From the NCBI RefSeq assembly GCF_949987535.1, contig NC_080069.1:38987269-39051268 (forward strand): 64,000 bases of DNA, read 5' to 3'. The stretch is from Balaenoptera acutorostrata (lineage: Eukaryota; Chordata; Mammalia; Artiodactyla; Balaenopteridae). The notes under the pieces were generated by a model. That model made no database searches and was not told the DNA's origin. It saw only the letters and a program-made list of their open reading frames with translations. Of this stretch, positions 1 through 10,845 are shown piece by piece. The position numbers and the translations under genes were made by a program. Every line of letters begins with the position of its first letter. Position 1 is the stretch's first letter.

Positions 1-2150
1 AAGTAAAGCTGTCACTGTTTGCAGATGACCTGACACTATACATAGAGAATCCTAACGATGCTACCAGAAAACTACTAGAGCTAATCAATGAATTTGGTAA
101 AATAGCAGGATACAAAATTAATGCACAGAAACCTCTTGCATTCCTTTATGTTAATGGTGAAAAATCTAAAAGTGAAATTAAGAAAACACTCCCATTTACC
201 ATTGCAACAAAAAGAATAAAATATCTAGGAATAAACCTACCTACAGAGACAAAAGACCTGTGTGCAGAAAACTATAAGACACTGATGAAAGAAATTAAAG
301 ATGATACAAATAGATGGAGAGATAGATCATGTTCTTGGATTGGAGGAATCAACATTGTGAAAATGAGTGTACTACCCAAAGCAATCTACAGATTCAATGC
401 TATCCCTATCAAACTACCACTGGAATTTTTCACAGAACTAGAACAAAAAATTTCACAGTTTGTATGGAAACACAAAAGACCCCGAATAGCTAAAGCAATC
501 CTGAGAAAGAAAGACGGAGCTGGAGGAATCAGGCTCCCTGACTTCAGACTATACTACAAAGCTACAGTAATCAAGACAGTATGGTACTGGCTCAGAAACA
601 GAAATATAGATAAATGGAACAGGATAGAAAGCCCAGAGATAAACTCATGCACACATAGTCACCTTATCTTTGATAAAGGAGGCAAGCATATGCAGTGGAG
701 AAAAGACAGCCTCTTCAATAAGTGGTGCTGGGGAAACTGGACATGTACATGTAAAAGAATGAAATTAGAACACTCCCTAACACCATACACAAAAGTAAAC
801 TCAAAATGGATTAAAGACCTAAATGTAAGGTCAGACACCATCAAACTCTTAGAGGAAAACATAGGCAGAACACTCTATGACATAAATCACAGCAAGATCC
901 TTTTTGACCCACCTCCTAGAGAAATGGAAATAAAAACAAAAATAAACAAATGGGACCTAATGAAACTTAAAAGCTTTTGCACAGCAAAGGAAACCGTAAA
1001 CAAGATAAAAAGACAACCCTCGGAATGGGAGAAAATATTTGCAAATGAAGCAACTGACAAAGGATTAATCTCCAAAATTTACAAGCAGCTCATGTAGCTC
1101 AATATTAAAAAAAAAAATAAACAACCCAATCCAAAAATGGGCAGAAGACCTAAATAGACATTTCTCCATAGAAGATATACAGATTGCCAACAGACACATG
1201 AAAGAATGCTCAACATCATTAATCATTAGTGAAGTGCAAATCAAAACTACAGTGAGATATCATCTCACACCGGTCAGAATGGCCATCATCAAAAAATCTA
1301 CAAACAATAAATTTTGGAGAGGGTGTGGAGAAAAGGGAACCCTCTTGCACTGCTGGTGGGAATGTAAATTGATACAGCCAGTATGGAGAACAGTATGGAG
1401 GTTCCTTAAAAACCTAAAAATAGAACTACCATATGACCCAGCAATCCCACTACTGGTCATATACCCTGAGAAAACCATAATTCAAGAAGAGTCTTGTACC
1501 AAAATTCTCATTGCAGCTCTATTTACAATAGCCAGGACATGGAAGCAACCTAAGTGTCCATCAACAGATGAATGGATAAAGAAGATGTGGCACATATATA
1601 CAATGGGATATTACTCAGCCATATAAATGAACGAAACTGAGTTGTTTGTAGTGAGGTGGATGGCCCTAGAGTTTGTCATACAGAGTGAAGTAAGTCAGAA
1701 AGAGAAAAACAAATACCGTATGCTAACACATATGTATGGAATCTAAAAAAAAAAAGGTCATGAAGAACCTAGAGGCAAGACAGGAATAAAGATGCAGACC
1801 TACTAGAGAATGGACTTGAGGATACAAGGAGGGGGAAGGGTAAGCTGGGACAAAGTGAGAGAGTGGCATGGACATATATACACTACCAAATGTGAAATAG
1901 ATAGCTAGTGGGAAGCAGCCGCATAGCACAGGGAGATCAGCTTGGTGCTTTGTGACCACCTAGAGGGGTGGGATAAGTAGGGTGCAAGGGAGGGAGATGC
2001 AAGAGGGAAGAGATATGGGGACATATATATATGTATAACTGATTCACTTTGTTGTAAAGCAGAAACCAACACACCATTGTAAAGCAATTATACTCCAATA
2101 AAGATGTTAAAAAAATAAAATAAATAAAATAAATAAAATAAAATAAAATA
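1..2150 (+). mobile_element. L1 LINE, 3' portion (cetartiodactyl-type), cut by window start
   Basis: This is the 3' part of a LINE-1, an autonomous retrotransposon that copies itself by target-primed reverse transcription. It enters the window inside the reverse transcriptase domain of ORF2, continues through the ORF2 C-terminus, and then has a 3' UTR from about 1747. The UTR contains the G-rich stretch typical of L1 3' ends and closes with a polyadenylation signal (AATAAA at about 2097-2102) and an A-rich (AAATA)n tail to about 2150. The 3' end resembles cetacean and other cetartiodactyl L1s. The 5' end and the left target-site duplication are outside the window, so full length cannot be judged. 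Few disruptions suggest a fairly recent insertion next to much older L1 sequence. Confidence 0.95.
3..1746 (+). pseudogene. L1 ORF2 (reverse transcriptase C-terminal part), inactivated
   Basis: Reading from position 3, the frame is open to the stop at 1095-1097. It starts at the RT catalytic block with FADD ([10 protein letters not shown]) and continues through the thumb and C-terminal regions, including [10 protein letters not shown] and the [11 protein letters not shown] block. The stop TAG at 1095-1097 stands where related L1s usually have a CAG codon. About 10-20 bases later the frame shifts by one in the A-run at about 1108-1118. The second frame (usable from about 1118, first ATG at 1198) carries the cysteine-rich block [15 protein letters not shown] and ends early at TAA 1624-1626. 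The same frame then continues to the normal terminal stop at 1744-1746. So there are two nonsense changes and one frameshift. The N-terminal endonuclease and start of RT are outside the window. Not expected to make functional protein. Confidence 0.93.
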
Positions 2151-2154
2151 ATAC

Positions 2155-3360
2155 TTTTATAATTCTCTTTTTCCTTTCCTCCTGGGACTCCAATTACTTA
2201 GACGTTGAAAATTTCTACCATGTCTCATGTCTTCCACTCTTTCCTATATTTTCTATTCTCTTGTCTCCTTGTGCTTCATTTTCAATATTTTTTTTTTCTG
2301 ATCTAAATTATTCCCTTTCTAATATGATGTTAAAATCATTTGATGAGCTTTTAATATCAGTTATTGTATCTTTCACTTCTAGGAATTCCATGTTTAAAGT
2401 ATTTTCCAATGTACAGAAAAATTTTATCTCATTTCATTCTTTGAACATATTCAGCATCATGTTTTCAACTCCAGTTTCTGGTTACTTTTTTCTCTTTGTT
2501 TTCAGTCAACTGATTTCAAATACATTCTTGTATTCTTGCATGCCTTTTTTTTTATATAAACTTTTCACTTTGGAATATATGTAGGTGTACAGAGAAGTTG
2601 TAAAGGTAATACAGAGAATTCATATATAGTCCTCATCCAATTTCAGCTTCTCCTAAGTAAGAAATCTTAGGAGAAGATTACATCTCCTATATTACAATTG
2701 TCAAAGATAAGACATCAACGTGGTACATTACTATCAACTGAATTCTAGACTTTACCTGGCTATTTTTGACAGTGTGCCAGGCATTTAAAATGATAAATTG
2801 TAAAGATAATTTGAAGCTCTGGATATTACTATCTTTCTTCAGTGAAAATTTACTTTCCCTTCTTCTGGCAGGCTGCTGGGCTAGCGGAAGATCATTTTAT
2901 TCCACACAGGAATAGACATAATCTGAATATATATTTATATTATCCTAAGGGCTGACCCGTTTCTGGTTTGCCTTTATCTGTTGGTGTAGCCTTTTGGAGA
3001 CCCAACTAAAACCTTGGGATGTTTATCAAAGCTACTCCCCCCTTGATGGGCCATGGACTTCTTTTTTTTCCCTTCATATATGTGAGACTCTTGAAAGTTC
3101 TGTCCTGCTTCTCAGCCTTTCAGCCACCATGTTCACTTTCAGAATTAGTAGTCAACTTGAGGGGAAAAGTGGCCCCACATATATACATCTTACTTGCCTC
3201 GGCTTCTTTCTTTCAGATCTTGAATCTGCAAGTTCTCCCTGTCTTGGTTACTCTCTGATGCCTTCAAGTGGAATATATATGTAATATTTTTAATCCAACT
3301 TTTCTAGTTGTTCTTGAAAGGAGGGTCAGCCCAAAATAACCTACTCAGCCATTACTAGAA
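2155..3360 (-). mobile_element. Old L1M-type sequence (5'-region-like), antisense, fragmented
   Basis: AT-rich DNA resembling the 5' region and flanks of ancient mammalian L1M elements read in antisense, such as the stretch on fragment boundaries CTTTTTCCTTTCCTCCTGGG and the T-rich block with CATTTCATTCTTTGAACATA. A piece near 2545-2760 resembles an L1M 3' region. Heavy decay; short open frames on both strands (2261-2584, 2994-3284) have no recognisable protein similarity. The identification is from general similarity to this repeat class, so the subfamily is left open and some of 2760-3360 may be unique DNA. Confidence 0.45.
2647..2676. repeat. Perfect 11-bp inverted repeat (hairpin)
   Basis: CTTCTCCTAAG at 2647-2657 is followed after an 8-base loop by its exact reverse complement CTTAGGAGAAG at 2666-2676. 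It lies in decayed repeat sequence with no gene nearby. No T-run follows, so it does not look like a terminator. It may be chance or a small local inversion-duplication. Confidence 0.6.
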
Positions 3361-3369
3361 GTTAAACTC

Positions 3370-4129
3370 TCAAAACATTTTTTTAATTTAAAAAATTTGT
3401 GGTAAAATATGAATACCATAAAATTTACCATCTTAACCATGTTTAAATGTTACAGTTCAGTGACATTAAGAACATTCACATTGTTATGCTATCATCACTA
3501 TCAGCCATCCACAGAACTCTTGTTATCTTGCAAAACTGAAACTCTGTATCCATGAGTCAACAATCCTCATTCCCCCCTCCCACCAGCTCCTGGCAACAAC
3601 CCTTCCACTTTCTGTCTCTATGAATCTGGCTACTCTAGGTAATTTCTACTCTGGTCTCCTGGTGGCTGGCTTATTTCACTTAGCATAATGTCCTCAAGTT
3701 TAATCCATGTTGAGCATGCATCAGAATTTCCTTCTTTTTAAAGACTAAATAATATTCTATTGTATGTATACACCACATTTTGTTTATTCATTTATCCGTT
3801 GATGATCCGTTGGTTTGCTTCCAACTTTTGGCTCCTGTGAATGCTGCTATGAACATGAGGGTACAAATATCTGCTCAACTCCCTGCTTTCAATTCTTTTG
3901 GGTACATACCCAGAACTGAAATTGCTACATCATGTGATAAATCTGTTTACTTTTTTGAGGAACTGCCATAACTGCCATACTGTTTTCCACAGTGCTGCAC
4001 CATTTTATATGTCCACCAGCATTGCAGAAAAGTTCCATTTTCTCCACAGTTTCGCCAATATTTATTTTCTTTCTTTCCTTCTTTCTTTCTTTCCCTCTCT
4101 CTTTCTTTCATTTTCTTTCTTTCCTTCCT

Positions 4130-4214
<85 letters not shown>

Positions 4215-4330
4215 CTCTTTCTCTCTTTCTCTCTTTCTCTCTTTCTCTCTTTCTCCCTTCTTTCCTTTTTCTAAAATATAGATGAGCCATCCTAATGGGT
4301 GTCAGATAATATCTCACTGTGGTTTAATCA
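3370..4330 (-). mobile_element. Old L1M 3' region, antisense, with expanded (TTTC)n
   Basis: In antisense this matches the widespread L1M 3' sequence. Recognisable blocks in order are the CATAAAATTTACCATCTTAACC motif region (about 3417-3440), the C-rich stretch CCCCCCTCCCACCAGC (about 3573), GGCTTATTTCACTTAGCATAATG-like sequence (3668-3690), the ATTCTATTGTATGTATACACC block (3751-3772), GAATGCTGCTATGAACATGAGGG (3838-3860) and GTTTTCCACAGTGCTGCACC (3982-4001). A pyrimidine tract interrupts it at about 4064-4270, and L1 sequence resumes with GATGAGCCATCCTAATGGGTG. The open frames over the tract (3898-4281, 3992-4285) are low-complexity artefacts. Confidence 0.85.
4064..4270 (+). repeat. (TTTC)n pyrimidine microsatellite
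   Basis: About 200 bp of almost uninterrupted pyrimidine made of CTTT/TTTC units, with a long pure core at about 4130-4175 and a (CTCTTT)-like block at 4213-4255. It lies inside an old L1M 3' region and ends about 65 bp before an LTR. Length this great implies high mutability. Such homopurine-homopyrimidine DNA can form triplex structures. Confidence 0.97.
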
Positions 4331-4333
4331 AAA

Positions 4334-4832
4334 TGGTACTGAGTCCAAGCTCATTCTGCTCGCTGCATGACGGGCCAATAAATTAGGGACAAGCTGTTAG
4401 GGCAAGGAATAGTGACTTTATTTGGAAAGCCAGCAGACCAAGAAGATGGTGGACTAGTGTCCCAAAGAACCACCTTACCTGACTTAGAATTCTGGCTTCT
4501 TTTACACTAAAAGGGGAGGGGGTGTGGTTGGTTGCTGCAAACTTCTTAGTGTCAGAATCCTTTGTTCTTGTAGCTGTCCACGTAGGGTCAGGATGTTCCT
4601 GTAAACCTCCAACAAGGCAAATGTTATTCTCTGTTCTGCAATTTTTTATGTTGATATGAATGGAAAATTACTATACCCTTAAAGGTCAGAGCCTTGAGAA
4701 TGGGTTATCCTGTATTTTTCAGGCTAGAGGCAACATTCTTAACTTGTAGCAAAAACAAAAGTATACAAAGGTTAAAGTAAAATAAACATATCCAATATGA
4801 AGTCAGATTTGTTCTTCCCTATTACAAAAACA
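4334..4832 (-). mobile_element. Endogenous retroviral-type LTR, antisense (copy 1)
   Basis: An LTR is suggested by TG at 4334 and CA at 4831-4832 bounding a block that recurs in diverged form at 34447-34932. On the minus strand a polyadenylation signal (AATAAA, from CTTTATTTGG on the plus strand near 4411) precedes GTCACTATTCCTTGCC, as expected at an R/U5 boundary. The two copies agree best over the first 130 bases (LTR end) and the last 90 bases (the shared AAAGGTTAAAGTAAAATAAACA), with a poorly aligned middle. No internal viral genes lie beside it, so it would be a solitary LTR. No clear target-site duplication was found, and the family was not identified. Confidence 0.6.
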
Positions 4833-6180
4833 CTGTTGATGTTTATTTTTTAAATTTACAGTTTGGACTTTATTTTATATCTGTAGATTATCTTTAAATG
4901 GAACATATATGTGTCTCCATATATAGTGGGCAGCAGGGGCTTAGCTTGAGCTGAGCCCCTGAAATTTTACTTGTCAGGGTCTTCCAGGTAAACTAATGTG
5001 ACAGGCCTGCTGGAAGTCTGTTTGTCTTGATGACACGAAGCCTCAGTTGAGGTTTCAGGTTGGTCCAATGCTGTCTGTTACTAATTTCTGCTCCAGGCCC
5101 ACTCTCTCTTAGGATCCATCTGGGTCCTAAGAAAAAGCTCACATTAAGTACAAAGTAAAAAAAAGTGATTTTGATTAAAATCTGTTTATGATATTGCTTT
5201 GTGTCTCCCTAAAGAGTAAATGCACACACCCAGCAAGAAAGGAAGTCGCCTGGCTCTGAGCACAACTTTCAATGTGGGAGCAGCTCCGATTGTGAGACAC
5301 AGAACATGTGGTCAGAGCCTGAGGGGAACCTACCCACGTACTTGCTCTCTTCAAGAGGAAGCTGACTGCCTTCCGAGGGGCAGTGGGTCTGGTAGGAATC
5401 GTGCTTTGTGCTGCAAGTGACAGCAGCGCCTGGGGGATGTCAAGATAGTTCTGACCAGACTTGTTAGTAAGCTCATTCGAGCCACCCTGGATTATCTCAG
5501 AAATATTTAGGGGAACTTTTTATGGAAAATAAATTTAGAGCGAGGAGCAGAGGACCAGTTGGGTGAAATACAGAGTGTTATTGTTAATATGACTCCACTT
5601 GTGCCCCAAAGCTGGTGAAATATAGGGAAACTTAAGATGCATGCAGGTAAGAGTTTTTGGATCTAGTTGCTAAATGCCTGCTAGCTGGAGCCTGCTGGGT
5701 TTAGCAGCTATTTGAGGAAATCTATCCTCTCATCCTTCTCACACATTCCTGAGATATAAATCAACCACATTTCTGGAGGCCATTTCTTCCACAGCATTTC
5801 ATACTTTGTTGTACTAAAACAACACCAACACCCCCCCCCCTCACCACCACGTTCATATATTTTCAAGAAGGGATATCATATGTACATAATGCTAAAATGA
5901 GCCTCATGATTTTACTTTCTTGAAACACTACAAAAGAAAGATTTGTCACAAATTACTTGCAAACTTATTATTGGTGCCACGTAACTGTATAGGCAATGAT
6001 TTCAGCAGAAAAACAATAATCGTATGCAGTTATGTCTAAGTACCAGCACAACCCCCGTAATTATCAATAATAATGGTAATCAAACTAGTTTACTGTTAGG
6101 CCCTTAAAAGTTTTTGGTTTAGATGTAATGCATATATTAACTGTCTAAATACACTTTGAAATAGGCCAACTTTTAATGGC
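4833..6180. other. Non-repetitive stretch, no gene recognised
   Basis: Apart from a C-run (CACCCCCCCCCCTC at about 5828-5842) no repeat family was recognised. Base composition rises in GC at about 5220-5480, which contains a 66-codon frame without recognisable similarity. Nothing supports an exon: no long frame bounded by good splice sites was seen. Confidence 0.5.
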
Positions 6181-6201
6181 CAGTGTGAATAGACAGGAAA
6201 A

Positions 6202-6253
6202 TGGTGGTGTTGGTGGTGGTGGTGGTGGTGTGTGTGTGTGTATGTGTGTATCC
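6202..6253 (+). repeat. (GGT)n/(GT)n compound microsatellite
   Basis: GGTGGTGTTGGTGGTGG repeats run directly into (TG)n with TATG interruptions. The frame across it (6176-6373) is a glycine-valine artefact of the repeat. Confidence 0.95.
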
Positions 6254-9200
6254 AAGTTACAAGAAATAGTTTTTATATATGGGCAAAAACGTGAATACAG
6301 ACATACACACACTTTTATTAAGAACTTAGTATATGTATGTGTAGGGCACAGTTTTTGCCCTCAATGGACCTAGAAGCTAATTATATCTGGACACAGTGGG
6401 AGAATAGACCTTCCTAGGAGTGGGAAAAAAAGTTGGGTTATAACTTGAAGTACCAGATGAGGTGGGGCTCAGATTTGTTTAGGCCTGAAGGGTTAGCAAG
6501 AATGCCAGCACCAAAGGTTAAAGCAACAAGGTGGAGAACTAAAACTGGTTGGGTTGAGATATCCCCAGAAAGCCAGAGAGAGAATCTGTGAGATAAATCT
6601 CCAGTTGCCTTGGCAAAGAAAATGGCCAGAAGATTTCTCAGAGCAAGGGAGGGAGCTGACCTTTAAAAGTAGGACAACTGGGTTGAAATTTATGCATTAA
6701 GTAACCTACGTGCCAAAAATTATAACATCCTCTATTTTCTATTACTGGACTCATCTTTCTCTGGAGTCTTCCAGCTACTGTAAACTTGTCAAATTGAAGG
6801 TAACCCAATCTCTGCTGGTTTAACTCAAGTTCAATTCAAGGTTAAAGTCTCTATCAGGATAGCGCCTTTCCTTTCTCTCCCTACTCTGAGTTCCCAAACT
6901 GGAGGCTCTGGGTGGGGGTGGAAAGGGTCCTCCCACTGCCTCCTGGCAATAAGAGCTGGAAGAACCAGAAGTTTGAATGCTATCTGCTTGATCTTCACAG
7001 CTTTCTAATGCACTGGGGCCAGAGGATGAGTAAATGATGCCATCTTGTTCTACTGGGCACTGGCATAGGCAGTTGAAGCCTGCATGGCTGGGATAAGTTG
7101 TGGTTCCTTCTCTCCTCATGGATGAGGTGCCATGATTGATTGCTCTTGGGAACTTGTCCATCTCTCCAAGTTGATTAGACCCAACTTGGATCTTTCTTGT
7201 TCTGTAGATTCGGCAAGGTCTTGCCAAGTCTACAATGTAGTCCCAAGTGTGGACACACCATCCAAGAGCCTCGATGGTCTCTTTGTTCCATGTGGTAATT
7301 ATTGCTGGCACGCTAGCCAGCCTTTCTCTCAACCATCCTTTGTGCACCAGCTACAGCACTTGTAGAAACTGCTGGAGCCCTCACACCTCAAATGAAATGC
7401 AGGGAGACTAGGGAATGCCATTTTAGGCTCACCTGTTTAGAAATCTTGTACTGCCCAAGCTGTTCTACTGTGCTTGTGCAATGTTGGTTTCCATAGGAAA
7501 GCGGAAAGCCAGCTTGAATGCGTTCAGATTCCCCTCATTTATCTGAGATTTACATTGGAGTTTCTATTGTCTCACCCTCTCCCTTTGGCTGATGCTAAGG
7601 CTGTCAGGGACCCAGGCAGCATTCCCACTCTAGTCTTATCTCCTTCATCTCTCAGTCTCCTCCACCCTTTCCTGTTTATCTTCTAGGCCAAAGAGGCCCT
7701 TCCTCTTCTCTTGTGTTGAAACTACTCTTCCTCATATCCACCTCCTTTTCCACCTTATGTCCCTATAAAAACTCTGTTTTCTGAGTAGACCAGGACTGAT
7801 ATACTGGGGTACTTATTAGAGACATAAAGATGTATAAGGAGGAATTTAGAAAAAAAATAATTCTCAAAAAAGCCTGGCTTTTAGAATATTGTATTCTTAT
7901 GAACCCAGAATAATTAGCTTTGTGAATTGAAGTGGTATGGTAATCTCATTATTTCAGGAATACCTAACCTTCCTTCCCTAGGACAGTAGTCTCATGAATT
8001 ATCCACAGTGGCAGGTGGGTCTCAAGGAATTTTACTTATTGGTGGACAAAAGGTACATTGACAATATTGTCTGTGTACCGACATATCCCCAGCTACTGAA
8101 CAGATACACTTCTGAAGTTACCTCATCCATCTCTCAACCATGTTCTTCTTCTGTGTGTCAGTTTTGAGGTAGACAATAAAAAAGGCAACTAATTATACCA
8201 AGGAATATGAACAAATACACCTAATAAATAATCCCCTGGAGTGATGTGTGAGTGCACATATACTCATAGGTTCTCCATACATTCTACTCCATGTTATAAC
8301 TTGATATCAAATAGTACATGTCACTAGTTTACATTTTTAATGCTTTCCCTTGATGTTCAACCTTTATTTCCTTCTTCAAGCAGTGATTCAGATGAGATAG
8401 AATATCAGCTCTACATCAAGGTGAGTCTCTATTTCCCATAGGCTCTTTCTAAGTAATTATTTTTCCATCTGAAAAGAATTTTAAGAAATATAAATTATCT
8501 CTAGACATGAATGAATAGTTTTTGTTTTATAGGTGAGTTTAAACTCCAGATTACTCTTGCCTGAAATTCTTCCTACATACTGAATTAGATTTTCTTTTAA
8601 AGTTCAAGCCAAAGAGAAGACAACTGGAATTCCTGAAATCTGTCCATAATTAACAACAGTTCCTCTGGAGTTTATGTCTCAATCCCGAGTATTTCTACAC
8701 TGTCCATCATCCCAGGCATAAAAAAAAATAGAATTTCATGGAGGTAAAAGATAACAATTAGTTGGGAATAGCAATCAGATTGTAGTTCCGTGATGTGCCT
8801 TATATTCGTTTAATTCAAATATATTCAAGAAATATCTATTATGTGTCGTGCATTGGGCAAGGAGGATATGCAAAGATGAGTTTATAATATTTTGAAATGA
8901 TTAAGTATTAAAAAACCATCACTTACTAATACATAAATATTTGGACCTGTATTATGTTAGCTTATTACAATAAATTCAAATATGTTTATTCAATAACCAT
9001 TGATCAGATATGGCTCTGTTGCTAAGGACTGTGACTTCAGGGACAGGAGCAAGTAAGATAGTCTTAATTCATAATTAATTCTATTACTAATCTCATCATT
9101 CTTATCCCTCTACATACAGGTTTGATGTGAACCTTTTAAAAATACAAAATTTATAACTATTTTAACAAAAGTCAGGAATAGATTATTTGGATTTGTCAGT

Positions 9201-10188
9201 CAATGTTTAATGAGATGAGCTTCATGAATATCTTTGAAGGCGTTCTCATTGTTATTTATTTCAGAAAACAACTCAGTATTTTTAGTCTGGTAGCTACCAT
9301 TCTCTTCTATTTGAAAACATTTTTTTTAAAGTTTTTAAAATTGTACACTAGAAACAAGAAGACAGAAGCTATTCTGCTCTTGGTGAGGGAAGAGACTTAC
9401 AGTATATATTAATAATAATAACCATGCACATTTGTATAGGTCTTTTTGTTTCACAAGGTATACTTGCGTGTATTATTTTATTTTATCTCATAATAAAGAA
9501 CTCTAGCAATATTAAAAACATTTCAAGTAGGAAATGGACCATTGGTGCAGTATCATCAAAGTCATAGATTCAGGGTAAGGAACCAATTTCCTTCTAGTCT
9601 AAGGAATAAAGTCTCCCGTCTCCCTTTGTTTTTTTTTTTTGTACATGTCATGCCGGCCTTTTTAGTGTATGTGCCTTGTTCTTATTTAGATCATTGGAAT
9701 ATGTACTCTTTGAACCTGTTCAAGAGCAGTTAAATAAAAGGAGATTTGATCCAATAAATCATAAATCTGTGAAGCTTCAAGCCAGGGAGAATTTTCTTTC
9801 TACGGACCACAGAATACATTTTAATACTCTCCCATCCACAGCAAGATGTTCCTGCTGATTCATAGGAGGCCCTTACTTTATTATAGAACTGCACTAGCTG
9901 CATTATACTGTAGAACTGAGTGATGAAGACACTTGGAAGAGTGTAAGCAACAGAGGAAGAAAAGGAGGAAAAGGAAGAAGGAACAAAAAGAGAAGGTCAA
10001 CAAATTCTGTAACGAAGAAAGGGAGAAAAACAAATCAAGTGTGTGAGTGAGGAAGGGCCAAATCAGGGATAAAGGTCAAAGGGCACTCAGCTTTTTTAGA
10101 AAGGATTGAATGATTTCTTCAAAAGAAAATTTTATGCTCATATAGCTGTACAATTTAAAAATAATCTAAATAGAAAACTTTAGATGCA
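6254..10188. other. Mostly unique DNA; long antisense frame at 6820-7347 of unknown meaning
   Basis: No confident repeat was recognised except weak MIR- or L2-like traces near 8800-8880 and 9415-9535. The minus strand is open for 175 codons from 7347 to 6820, the longest frame in the window outside recognised transposable elements. Its protein is serine-rich in the second half, with a proline run (GGPFPPPPRASS) and no domain I recognise. A TATAAAAACTCTG box lies at about 7765-7777 on the plus strand. Without homology, the frame may be chance, an LTR fragment or an exon; I do not assign a function. Confidence 0.35.
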
Positions 10189-10845
10189 ATTATGCTAATT
10201 TTTTTTTTCTTTTTTGGTTAAGTCAGAACATTTCCATTGTTTTTTTTTTAACATTTTTATTGGAGTATAATTGTTTTACAACAGTGTGTTAGTTTCTGCT
10301 TTATAACAAAGTGAATCAGCTATACATACACATATATCCTCATATCTCCTCCCTCTTGCATCTCCCTCCCACCATCCCTATCCCACCCCTCTAGGTGGTC
10401 ACAAAGCATGAGCTGATCTCCCTGTGCTATGCAGCTGCTTCCCACTAGCTATCTATTTTACATTTGGTAGTGTATATATGTCCATGCCACTCTCTCACTT
10501 TGTCCCAGTTTACCCTTCCCTCTCCCTGTGTCCTCAAGCCCATACTCTACGTCTGCGTCTTTATTCCTGTCCTGCCCCTAGGTTCTTCAGAACTTTTTTT
10601 TTTTTTTTTAGATTCCATATATATGTGTTAGCATATGGTATTTATTTTTCTCTTTCTGACTTACTTCATTCTGTATGACAGACTCTAGGTCTGTTCACCT
10701 CATTACAAATAACTCAATTTCGTATCTTTTTATGGCTGAGTAATATTCCATTGTATATATGCACCACATCTTCTTGATCCATTCATCTGTCGATGGACAC
10801 TTAGGTTGCTTCCATGTCCTGGTTATTGTAAAGCGATTATGCTAA
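10189..10845 (-). mobile_element. 5'-truncated L1 with 10-bp target-site duplications and split tail
   Basis: A 3' L1 fragment in antisense. On the plus strand it reads from the L1 end (AACATTTTTATTGGAGTATA at 10250) through the 3' UTR to the last part of ORF2 (ATTCATCTGTCGATGGACAC at about 10781). The target-site duplication ATTATGCTAA is at 10189-10198 and 10836-10845. Between the left copy and the L1 end are two T-runs (10199-10215 and 10240-10249) separated by 24 non-repetitive bases at 10216-10239. Read on the element's strand, this is an A-tail, a short extra segment, and a second A-tail. The frame at 10424-10678 is antisense L1. Confidence 0.93.

Noticed and set aside
2647..2676. Hairpin as a transcription terminator or miRNA precursor
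   Set aside because: Only an 11-bp stem, no T-run after it, and located in decayed repeat DNA.
4070..4260. CRISPR-like regular repeats
   Set aside because: Simple tetranucleotide repeat in a mammalian genome; no spacers.
3898..4285. Frames of 97-127 codons over the (TTTC)n tract, and the antisense Lys/Glu/Arg frame 4108-4317
   Set aside because: Pure translation of a microsatellite; every frame of a CTTT repeat is open.
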